From positions 1 to 12,085 of the forward strand of contig JAFGDC010000407.1 in the NCBI GenBank assembly GCA_016932295.1: a stretch of DNA of 12,085 bases, in the 5' to 3' direction. The translations under genes and the position numbers were made by a program. Shown piece after piece: positions 1-5,914 of the stretch. The DNA comes from a candidate division CSSED10-310 bacterium. GTDB lineage: Bacteria > CSSED10-310 > JAFGDC01. The notes beneath the pieces are model-generated. The model saw only the letters and a program-made list of their open reading frames with translations. It ran no database searches and had not been told where the DNA came from. Each line of letters begins with the position of its first letter. Position 1 is the first letter of the stretch.

Positions 1-61
1 GATGGGTTTCCGTACCGCCCAGGCCGCCCATCGCGGTCGCCAGAAGTATCCTGCGGCTCAC
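1..61 (-). CDS. Glycosyltransferase, GT4-like, N-terminal fragment (cut by window edge)
   Basis: Only the first 21 or so codons lie in the window. From the tandem GTG codons the peptide reads VVSRRILLATAMGGLGGTET, followed by H. This is the typical first beta strand and glycine-rich turn (LLATxxGGLGGTEtH) of GT-B fold glycosyltransferases of the RfaB/GT4 kind, which transfer sugars from nucleotide-sugar donors during cell-surface glycan synthesis. Two adjacent GTG codons (64-62 and 61-59, reading leftward) can start the gene. The second is preferred because a GGAG sits 7 nt upstream of it. It overlaps the TGA stop of the preceding glycosyltransferase in a GTGA arrangement, which implies translational coupling and one operon. 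The donor-binding C-terminal half is outside the window, so the exact family is uncertain. Confidence 0.72.
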   Translation of the reverse strand, partial: MSRRILLATAMGGLGGTETH

Positions 62-1107
62 CACCGCTCTCCAAGCGCACCGGCGATTTCGTTCCGGCGC
101 GCCCGTAGAGAGAACCGTGCGGCGGTATGCAAACCTCCGCTGCGCAGACTGCCGGCCAGGCCGGGATCGGCCAGGAGCCGTCGCAGGGTGCCAGCGATGG
201 CGTTAGGTTGATCGTTGTCGAACATCAGGCAATTGACGCCGTCCGTAAGGTAGTCGTCAGCCCCGGTGCCGCCGCGGGCCGCTACCGGTACGCCGCAAGC
301 CATGGCTTCAAGCGGGGGCAGGCCGAATCCTTCGAACCGGGAGGCCTGGATGAAAGCGCCACATCCCCCCAGATCGTCCACCAAACTTCGGTCATCCATT
401 GGATGCCTGCTCTCCATCCAGTTCCGGTCGGCGATGCCGGCCGGGGTGCAACCGATGATGCGCAGGCGCAGCGAATGCCTGCGGGCACGGGCGATGGCGA
501 CGGCAGCAACGATGCCGCGGGTACCCTTGTATGGTTCCAGCCATCCCATGCAGCCGGCCAGGGCTGGATCGACTGCCGGCGGCGGTTTGAACAGATCCGT
601 GTCCACGACCGGATACAGCACCTGGCAGCGCAGTCCGTATCGTTTCCATAGTCTGGTGGCGAGCCATGTCGAGACGGCGTACCGCCGGACGGGCAGCAGG
701 TATGACAGTCGCGCGATCACTTCCTTGATACTGCTCCGCAACAACGGCGGGCGGAGGATACGGCTCAGATGCGCATCGTCCGACTGCATCCAGACCACCG
801 TGGATGCAAGCATGGCACGCGGTACGGCAAGCAGCAGGGGGAAAAACGTCAAGATGATACGGTCTGCATCCACCAGCCGCCGGCGGATACGCCGGAGCGC
901 CAGGTGGAAGCTCCTGGCAGAGACCGCGTAATCGATGGGTCCCGTCGTTTCGAAACGGACCGTCGGCGCCAGGAAAAAAGGAGCGGTTCCTGTGGCGGTG
1001 ACGATCCGAACCTCATGACCAGCTTCGGCCAGCAGGTTGGCGGTTGCAATCACTGTCCTGCTTCCCCCGCTCCTCGGCAGCATCAGGGCCGGTAACACGA
1101 TTTTCAT
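58..1107 (-). CDS. Glycosyltransferase, GT4 family (GT-B fold)
   Basis: A 349-aa protein with the GT-B layout. The N-terminal Rossmann half starts MKIVLPALMLPRSGGSRTVI, with the glycine-rich acceptor-side loop and then LAEAGHEVRIVTATG. The C-terminal donor-binding half carries GWLEPYKGTRGIVAAV (about residues 188-203). The E-x7-E signature is EGFGLPPLE, Glu259 and Glu267, followed by AMACGVPVAA. Known family members are cytoplasmic or membrane-peripheral retaining enzymes that add a sugar to a lipid-linked or glycan acceptor; donor and acceptor cannot be read from the sequence. It starts 43 nt after the stop of the large secreted protein gene and overlaps the next glycosyltransferase by 4 nt, so it is mid-operon. 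The ribosome-binding site is weak (AAGAG about 5 nt before ATG). The length is normal for the family and nothing looks broken. Confidence 0.9.
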   Translation of the reverse strand: MKIVLPALMLPRSGGSRTVIATANLLAEAGHEVRIVTATGTAPFFLAPTVRFETTGPIDYAVSARSFHLALRRIRRRLVDADRIILTFFPLLLAVPRAMLASTVVWMQSDDAHLSRILRPPLLRSSIKEVIARLSYLLPVRRYAVSTWLATRLWKRYGLRCQVLYPVVDTDLFKPPPAVDPALAGCMGWLEPYKGTRGIVAAVAIARARRHSLRLRIIGCTPAGIADRNWMESRHPMDDRSLVDDLGGCGAFIQASRFEGFGLPPLEAMACGVPVAARGGTGADDYLTDGVNCLMFDNDQPNAIAGTLRRLLADPGLAGSLRSGGLHTAARFSLRARRNEIAGALGERW

Positions 1108-1150
1108 GCCGGCGCTCTTACGCAGGATACCAGGGATGCAAGCATAAGAT

Positions 1151-3808
1151 TCAGCGCTCCAGGGTGCTGGTGAAGGTGATGGATGAGGATGCTTCCGGAG
1201 CTATATGCACCGTGGCCGTGACCGCCTCTCCAGGGTCGTGAACCATCCGTGGCGCACCGTCGCCGGAAAGAAGGAAAGCCTCCCCCCACAATCCTTCCAC
1301 TTCGATTTGGACCTGGATGTCGACAGGCGCGGGATTGGCGATGACAAGGGTCAATGCGGTCAGATCCCTGGCGGCGTTGACCGACTCCAGGATTCCACAG
1401 TTCAGCCGTACATGCAGGCCGTGGTTCGGATCGGAGAAGCGTCTGCCCACGCCATCCGTAACACGAAGACGGTAATGTGTCTCGTCGCTCTCGGTGATGA
1501 CCGCTCCGAAAGCCTGCTCGAGGCTGGTGCCCGGACCGAGTCTGGCGACATCCATGTAGGAACGGGCGGCACGGAGATAACCGTAGAGGCAGAGCCCCAC
1601 ATCTCCGCTGTACCTGTTGAAACCGTAATGGTTGGAGGTCATGTCCGGCGTGTAGCACATGCTCGCCGAGCCGTCGTCGTGAACCAGGGACCAGACCCCA
1701 AGCAGCGCGGCATACGATTTGTAGAACATGGTCTTCTCAGGAAAAAAACGGGAATTGTCATAGTGGGTGAGGCCGACCAGGGCGGTCTGCGTGGCCGTGT
1801 AATGCATGCAGGTCTCGCCGTTGTCCGTTCCGTAGTACTCCTTGCGAGGATTATCCTCCATCGCATCCCAGTAGCGTTTGTCCGAACCGCACCAAAACCA
1901 GGTGGGGGCGTAGCTCTTCTGCGCCATGGCGCAGCGCGCCGTGCGCTCCATGTGGTCATCGTCTGCGAGCAGACGTCCGCACATGTAGACGTCCTCGTAA
2001 CCCGTCGTGTCGAACAGGGGTTCAGCACTGTAGGGGTATTCGCTGGACAGAAGCCGGCGGGCCCGGTCCCGGGCCAATCCCTCCAGCCGCTCCGCCTGCT
2101 CGATGCGGCCTTCACTGCGGAGGGCCTCGATCAGGTCGTACACGATGCTGTAATGCATGAGTCCCACGTTATACAGGTGCCATCGCCATGAATAGTCGAA
2201 CATCGCGATGGCGGTTTTGTAGGCGGATTCCAGGTAGGCGGCAGCCTCGTGCCGGCGGAGCATGTCGAAATTCCTGCCAATGCGGTACATCCAGTAATGG
2301 AAGTTGATAGCATGGCAGTAATTGTAGGGACGGCCTGTCTTGGTGGGTGTTGCGCCTGTGAAAAACCAAGCCACCCGGTGATTGCCTGGGTTTTGCAGGT
2401 GGTTGAGGAGAAATTCGTCCGTATAGGTCTCCAGGACATCGATTTCTTGCTTGTCAGGCCAGATGGCGTTCTTTGCCGCGAGGAACACCGCATCGGTTAT
2501 GCCTCCTTCATAGCCGCCTCCACCCCAATACGTAGATGGCGCCACAAGAGGCGCATCGGCGAGATTGTCATGGACCAGGACGGCGTTGTCCAGGATGTGT
2601 CCGGGAGCGTGGTAAACCTGGTGTTGGGCGATAAATGCGGCGCGTCTCTTGATGAGTGCGGCGATGGGGGCCACGACGCGGTAGTGGACTCTGGCTGCGC
2701 CGGCCTGCGTTTCCGTTTCAATCGTGAGCGGTCCGGGTGTATCTGGTTGAAACTGGACCAGGCGGAACTGCGGTGTACCCCGTGATGTGTCCAGCGGCAC
2801 TTCGGGTGCCGCGGTGATGGCGGTTATGGGTGAAGGTGCTTTTACCAACAGGCTGGCGGTGGTGTCGGTGGGGATGACCATCCCCGGGAAAAACTGAAAA
2901 GACGGTTTCCCCTCGCGCAGCAGGATTTGTTCCAGGGTGCGATCAAACATGTCTTCGTACCCATAATAGTGGTGACTTCCCGTGATGGGCCAGCCATGCA
3001 GCTCGAAACGATGTGATTCACCGTTTTTGAGCCGGAGGCTTGTGGTACCGTTGAGCCAGCTTTCATTCCTTGCCAGGATCGGCTCCGCGGCCTTGGAGTG
3101 AAAGTAGAGCTGCGGGATTCCTTCCCAGCCCACCAGGTTCATGTGGAAAAATTCCAGGCTGCTGCCTGCGGCGGGCACCACCAACAGTCCGGGAAAAGTC
3201 CCGTCCAGTTTGCGCACCAACAGATAGGACGTGGCGCCCCCGATCTGCCTGTGCACGTAGAACCGGCTGTGAAAAAGCTGTTTCATGCCGGCGTCATCTT
3301 GTTCAAAATCACTGTAGTAATTATTGTTGAAGGGTGCGGGAACACTCACCTCCCCGATTTCCATGTCCTTTCCGGACGTGTTGGTGAGGATCAGGCTCCA
3401 GGTGAGGAAACCGACCGGATCGAGCGAGTAGGTGCAGGTGATCCCGATGGGCAGGGCTGCCTTGCGGTGGATCACGGTGATGGCGTTGGCTTCGGTGGCG
3501 ATTTCGGTTTCGGTCTCGAGGGTGACGAGACGGTTCCATTCCGATTCGCCGTCGATCCTCCAGGCCAGTGCGGCACTCCCGAATCGGAGTGATCGCGATT
3601 GCTCGGCCGGCAGGAGAAATTCCAGGGGTTCTCCATCTGTTGCAACCACGAGGGAGCTGATTGAACCGTCGGTGGAATCGATGATGATGGTCAACAGCTC
3701 GTTCGACAGCCGGAGATCGGATGGCTCGGTGGTCCGCCCAAGGACGCAGCAGCTCCCGCAGATCAAAACGAGGTGGAATGACAACAGGCACCAGCCGGCG
3801 CGAACCAT
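1151..3808 (-). CDS. Large secreted protein, beta-sandwich plus alpha-barrel, DUF5695-like (glycoside hydrolase-like)
   Basis: An 885-aa protein. The open frame extends upstream to 4009, but ATG 3808 is chosen because AAAGGGGG lies 4 nt before it and a signal-peptide-like leader follows (hydrophobic residues about 6-24, WCLLSFHLVLICGSCCVLG). Residues about 30-300 are beta-rich, beginning LRLSNELLTIIIDSTDGSIS, like the N-terminal super-sandwich of many polysaccharide-acting enzymes. Residues about 385-755 are helical and rich in Trp, Tyr, His and acidic residues (STYWGGGGYEGGITDA at 425-440, YNYCHAINFHYWMYRIGRNF near 495-514, EYYGTDNGETCMHYTATQTA near 657-676), consistent with an (alpha/alpha)6 barrel. 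Residues about 765-885 form a beta tail. From memory this resembles the DUF5695 group; the activity is unknown. Its place between glycosyltransferases suggests a role in trimming, modifying or binding an exported glycan. No catalytic pair can be assigned with confidence. Confidence 0.75.
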   Translation of the reverse strand: MVRAGWCLLSFHLVLICGSCCVLGRTTEPSDLRLSNELLTIIIDSTDGSISSLVVATDGEPLEFLLPAEQSRSLRFGSAALAWRIDGESEWNRLVTLETETEIATEANAITVIHRKAALPIGITCTYSLDPVGFLTWSLILTNTSGKDMEIGEVSVPAPFNNNYYSDFEQDDAGMKQLFHSRFYVHRQIGGATSYLLVRKLDGTFPGLLVVPAAGSSLEFFHMNLVGWEGIPQLYFHSKAAEPILARNESWLNGTTSLRLKNGESHRFELHGWPITGSHHYYGYEDMFDRTLEQILLREGKPSFQFFPGMVIPTDTTASLLVKAPSPITAITAAPEVPLDTSRGTPQFRLVQFQPDTPGPLTIETETQAGAARVHYRVVAPIAALIKRRAAFIAQHQVYHAPGHILDNAVLVHDNLADAPLVAPSTYWGGGGYEGGITDAVFLAAKNAIWPDKQEIDVLETYTDEFLLNHLQNPGNHRVAWFFTGATPTKTGRPYNYCHAINFHYWMYRIGRNFDMLRRHEAAAYLESAYKTAIAMFDYSWRWHLYNVGLMHYSIVYDLIEALRSEGRIEQAERLEGLARDRARRLLSSEYPYSAEPLFDTTGYEDVYMCGRLLADDDHMERTARCAMAQKSYAPTWFWCGSDKRYWDAMEDNPRKEYYGTDNGETCMHYTATQTALVGLTHYDNSRFFPEKTMFYKSYAALLGVWSLVHDDGSASMCYTPDMTSNHYGFNRYSGDVGLCLYGYLRAARSYMDVARLGPGTSLEQAFGAVITESDETHYRLRVTDGVGRRFSDPNHGLHVRLNCGILESVNAARDLTALTLVIANPAPVDIQVQIEVEGLWGEAFLLSGDGAPRMVHDPGEAVTATVHIAPEASSSITFTSTLER

Positions 3809-3812
3809 GGTT

Positions 3813-3820
3813 CCCCCTTT
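3813..3820 (-). promoter_or_regulatory. Ribosome binding site fixing the start of the large secreted protein
   Basis: On the minus strand AAAGGGGG is followed by AACC and ATG. This strong purine-rich site lies in the 17-nt gap after the stop of the membrane protein gene. It supports starting the secreted protein at 3808 and discarding the 67-residue upstream extension, which would overlap almost a third of the preceding gene and has no signal peptide. Confidence 0.75.
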
Positions 3821-3825
3821 CACTC

Positions 3826-4470
3826 TCAGGTGACTTCCAATCTGCTCCTGCACATCAGGTAGACATAATACACAATCAGCAGGAGCAGCGCTCCCGGCAG
3901 CACCAGCAGGCAGTACGCCGCCACGACCGCGAGCACCCGGGCTTTCCTCCAGACAAGCACCAGTCGATAGTAGCAGAACAATGCCGCTTTCCTCACCACC
4001 CGCAGCCATGTGACGTGCCGGCGCTCCGATCGGCGCCGGCCTTCACCCAGGATATCCAGCAACCGCCGGTAGCAGGCTTTCCAGGTGACGGCATGGTCGC
4101 GAAGGCGGATACCGATGCGGATGAAGGGGAGGAGGAGGAATTGCAGGAAGGAATAGTACAACTTGAAGAAGAAGAACGACACCGGCTTCCATCGCAGGCG
4201 ACAGGGTCGTCCGGCGCGGTCAATCAGGACGGATTTCCTGCCGCGCAGACGAGATTTTAAATATGCACCAGTGCGGGTCACCGGGTATGCTTCGTATCGG
4301 GCTGCGGTTGCGTCTTCCGTACCGTCGCGTCGTCCGGCGTTGAGTTGCTCAAGCTGCGCGATCAGGGCAGGATCCTGCACGCCGGGTATCATGTCGACGC
4401 CCGCTGGTACGTCCAGCCAGAGCGGCACCATGTCCACACACCAGACTATCATGCGCCGTGCGACTTTCAT
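3826..4470 (-). CDS. Basic membrane protein of unknown function, coupled to a glycosyltransferase
   Basis: A 214-aa protein not recognised as a known family. It begins MKVARRMIVWCVDMVPLWLD and has a hydrophilic N-terminal third. A very aromatic hydrophobic stretch spans about residues 97-119 (SFFFFKLYYSFLQFLLLPFI). A basic Arg/Lys-rich linker follows at about 120-178, and a second hydrophobic segment at about 179-206 (VLAVVAAYCLLVLPGALLLL and on), ending in a short RSRLEVT tail. Two membrane segments with a positively charged loop point to an inner-membrane protein with the loop in the cytoplasm. There is no signal peptide. Its ATG overlaps the upstream glycosyltransferase stop in ATGA, and the secreted protein gene follows after 17 nt, so the three are likely co-translated. 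A role in anchoring the glycosyltransferase or handling a lipid-linked glycan is a guess from context only. Confidence 0.7.
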   Translation of the reverse strand: MKVARRMIVWCVDMVPLWLDVPAGVDMIPGVQDPALIAQLEQLNAGRRDGTEDATAARYEAYPVTRTGAYLKSRLRGRKSVLIDRAGRPCRLRWKPVSFFFFKLYYSFLQFLLLPFIRIGIRLRDHAVTWKACYRRLLDILGEGRRRSERRHVTWLRVVRKAALFCYYRLVLVWRKARVLAVVAAYCLLVLPGALLLLIVYYVYLMCRSRLEVT

Positions 4471-5657
4471 TCCAGATTCCTTCCCGACAGCAACCGCTCA
4501 TAGATCCTGGCCTGCAGTTCGGCCTGGGTTTCCCATGCAAAGGCCGATTCCACAAGGCGCCGGGCCTGGAGCGCCACCGCCGCGGCGAAACTGCGATTGG
4601 AGAAAAGACGCTCTACGGCATGGGCGAACTCATCCGGGGTCTCGGCCACCAGCGCATGCCTGCCGTCCACCAGGGGCACGCCTTCGCAGCACATCCGGTT
4701 GGTGATTACCGGTGTGCCGGCGGCCATCGCTTCCAACAGCTTACCACGCATTCCGCCGCCGCAGAACATGGGACATACGAACGCACGGGCGTTTTTCAGA
4801 AACGGCGCCACATCAGTCACGTCAGCATGGACCGTCACTCCCGGCAGCTCCCGCAACCGCAGCACATCCTCACCGGGATCGCGTCCCACGATGTGGAATG
4901 CAACCACACCCACCCGTTGCTGGATCTTCGGCAGATATTCCTGGCAGAAAATCCGCATTGCGTCACGATTCGGAAAATGGCGCAGATCACCAATAAAAAC
5001 GAGCCCTTCACAGGGTTCATCACCCGGATCAGGCCTGAAATGCTCCAGATCCACGCCCTGCCCGATCACTTCGATCCGTTGTCCCGGCACCAACCTTCCC
5101 AGCCTATCGGCATCGGTGCCGGTAAGGGCTACAACCGTGTCGAATCGAGACAGCATGCGCCGTTCGTACCGCAGTGTCTTGACGGCTTCCAGGCGGCCGG
5201 CGATACGTCTGATGCCTTGCATTCTCGCGGCGAATCTGGCCATACCGACATGTTCGGCATCATGTTCCACCAGCACTGTTCGCGCCGCGCCACGGTGACC
5301 GGCATACTGAGCCATCCATAAGAATTCGTACTGAATGATGGCCGGTTCCCAATGTACCGCAAGTTTTTTCAGCAGCCGGTGCATTTCCCTGTTGTCATAC
5401 GCCGCCACGCATCGAGGCTGTCTGGCGAGGATGCTCCAGCGTGTGCCCGAGGGGCGATGGATGACCGTGCTGGCGGCGACTCCCCAGGCGTCAAGCTGCG
5501 CCATGCATTCACCCGTCATCGGTTCCGCGGACAGGGCGCAAAAATGCAGTTGGAAGGAATCTTTCAGGAATGCGAGGAATTGAAAAAGACGCATCTGGGC
5601 GCCTGACCTGGGCGGGATGGGTGGCATCGGTGAAACGATGAGGATCTTCGCCTTCAA
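4467..5657 (-). CDS. Glycosyltransferase, GT4/sugar-transferase type, first gene of the operon
   Basis: A 396-aa GT-B enzyme from the TTG start. The N-terminus KAKILIVSPMPPIPPRSGAQ followed by MRLFQFLAFL is the acceptor-domain start seen in sugar transferases of exopolysaccharide clusters. LVFIGDLRHFPNRDAM (about 219-234) begins the donor domain. GGGMRGKLLEAMAAGTPVIT (about 300-319) is the nucleotide-sugar binding segment with the conserved Lys and Glu. The substrate is unknown. An ATG at 5696 would add 13 residues (PLGLELQQ and on) but has no good ribosome site. TTG at 5657 sits 6 nt after AAAGGAG and begins exactly at the conserved first strand, so it is preferred. Downstream it overlaps the membrane protein by 4 nt. 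It is the first gene of the leftward operon and faces the intergenic region shared with the C25 gene. Confidence 0.9.
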   Translation of the reverse strand: MKAKILIVSPMPPIPPRSGAQMRLFQFLAFLKDSFQLHFCALSAEPMTGECMAQLDAWGVAASTVIHRPSGTRWSILARQPRCVAAYDNREMHRLLKKLAVHWEPAIIQYEFLWMAQYAGHRGAARTVLVEHDAEHVGMARFAARMQGIRRIAGRLEAVKTLRYERRMLSRFDTVVALTGTDADRLGRLVPGQRIEVIGQGVDLEHFRPDPGDEPCEGLVFIGDLRHFPNRDAMRIFCQEYLPKIQQRVGVVAFHIVGRDPGEDVLRLRELPGVTVHADVTDVAPFLKNARAFVCPMFCGGGMRGKLLEAMAAGTPVITNRMCCEGVPLVDGRHALVAETPDEFAHAVERLFSNRSFAAAVALQARRLVESAFAWETQAELQARIYERLLSGRNLE

Positions 5658-5663
5658 CTGCTG

Positions 5664-5670
5664 CTCCTTT
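5664..5670 (-). promoter_or_regulatory. Ribosome binding site supporting a TTG start
   Basis: On the minus strand AAAGGAG is followed by the 6-nt spacer CAGCAG and then TTG at 5657-5655. This near-consensus site at ideal spacing decides for the rare TTG start over the upstream in-frame ATG at 5696. Confidence 0.7.
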
Positions 5671-5803
5671 TGTTGCAGTTCTAAACCAAGCGGCACATCA
5701 GGTCAAGCGCCGGGGAGGACCGCCCCACCACCCTCCGCCCATTCCTCTGGTTCGAGCCTGAACCGCTGATGGTCAAGGTTTAGAAAAAAATCAGTGCGTT
5801 AAA

Positions 5804-5824
5804 AAATTATTCCTTCGATAATTT
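5804..5824. repeat. AT-rich inverted repeat, possible operator, in the divergent intergenic region
   Basis: AAATTAT (5804-5810), the 7-nt spacer TCCTTCG, then ATAATTT (5818-5824) form a perfect 7-bp inverted repeat. It lies within a markedly AT-rich patch (about 5778-5830) in otherwise GC-rich DNA. Its right arm overlaps the first two bases of a TTGACA box. Position and symmetry suit a regulator-binding site between the divergent glycan operon and the C25 gene. Read leftward it gives an all-AU stem followed by six U residues, but no leftward gene ends there, so a terminator role is unlikely. Confidence 0.4.
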
Positions 5825-5851
5825 GACAAAGCCCGGATCAGTCGATAACAA
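5823..5851 (+). promoter_or_regulatory. Candidate sigma70-type promoter for the C25-family gene
   Basis: TTGACA at 5823-5828 matches the -35 consensus exactly. With a 17-nt spacer the -10 position holds TAACAA (5846-5851), which matches TATAAT only weakly (3 of 6). The transcript would start near 5858 and give a leader of about 55 nt. The AT-rich surroundings support a promoter here, but the poor -10 box and unknown sigma factor preferences of this lineage keep this tentative. No convincing matching promoter for the leftward operon was found in the same region. Confidence 0.33.
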
Positions 5852-5859
5852 AAGAAACG

Positions 5860-5876
5860 ATCGGCGCCCTGCCGAT
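5860..5876 (+). repeat. Small inverted repeat in the 5' leader of the C25-family gene
   Basis: ATCGGC (5860-5865), the spacer GCCCT and GCCGAT (5871-5876) form a 6-bp inverted repeat. It lies just downstream of the candidate promoter and about 40 nt before the chosen ATG. It could be an operator or a short leader hairpin, and an arm this short in GC-rich DNA can arise by chance. Confidence 0.25.
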
Positions 5877-5914
5877 AGATGCTAAGTATCTCTGAGGGGA
5901 GACCAACACATACC

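Noticed and set aside
1205..2191. Plus-strand open frame of 328 codons opposite the secreted protein gene
   Set aside because: It is antisense to the 885-aa protein, with no recognisable domain or leader. It is a shadow of high-GC coding sequence.
3809..4009. 67-residue N-terminal extension of the secreted protein
   Set aside because: It overlaps the membrane protein gene, is Gly/Ala/Glu-rich without homology-like features, and would bury the signal peptide. The strong ribosome site before 3808 argues against it.
5701..5776. TTGACC boxes on the minus strand (5776-5771 and 5706-5701) as a -35 for the glycan operon
   Set aside because: At 17 nt downstream of the first box the sequence is GAACCA, not a -10, and the second box is too close to the start codon.
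5801..5824. Intrinsic terminator read on the minus strand (AU stem followed by six U)
   Set aside because: The stem is only A-U pairs, and no minus-strand gene lies upstream of it to be terminated. An operator role is more plausible.
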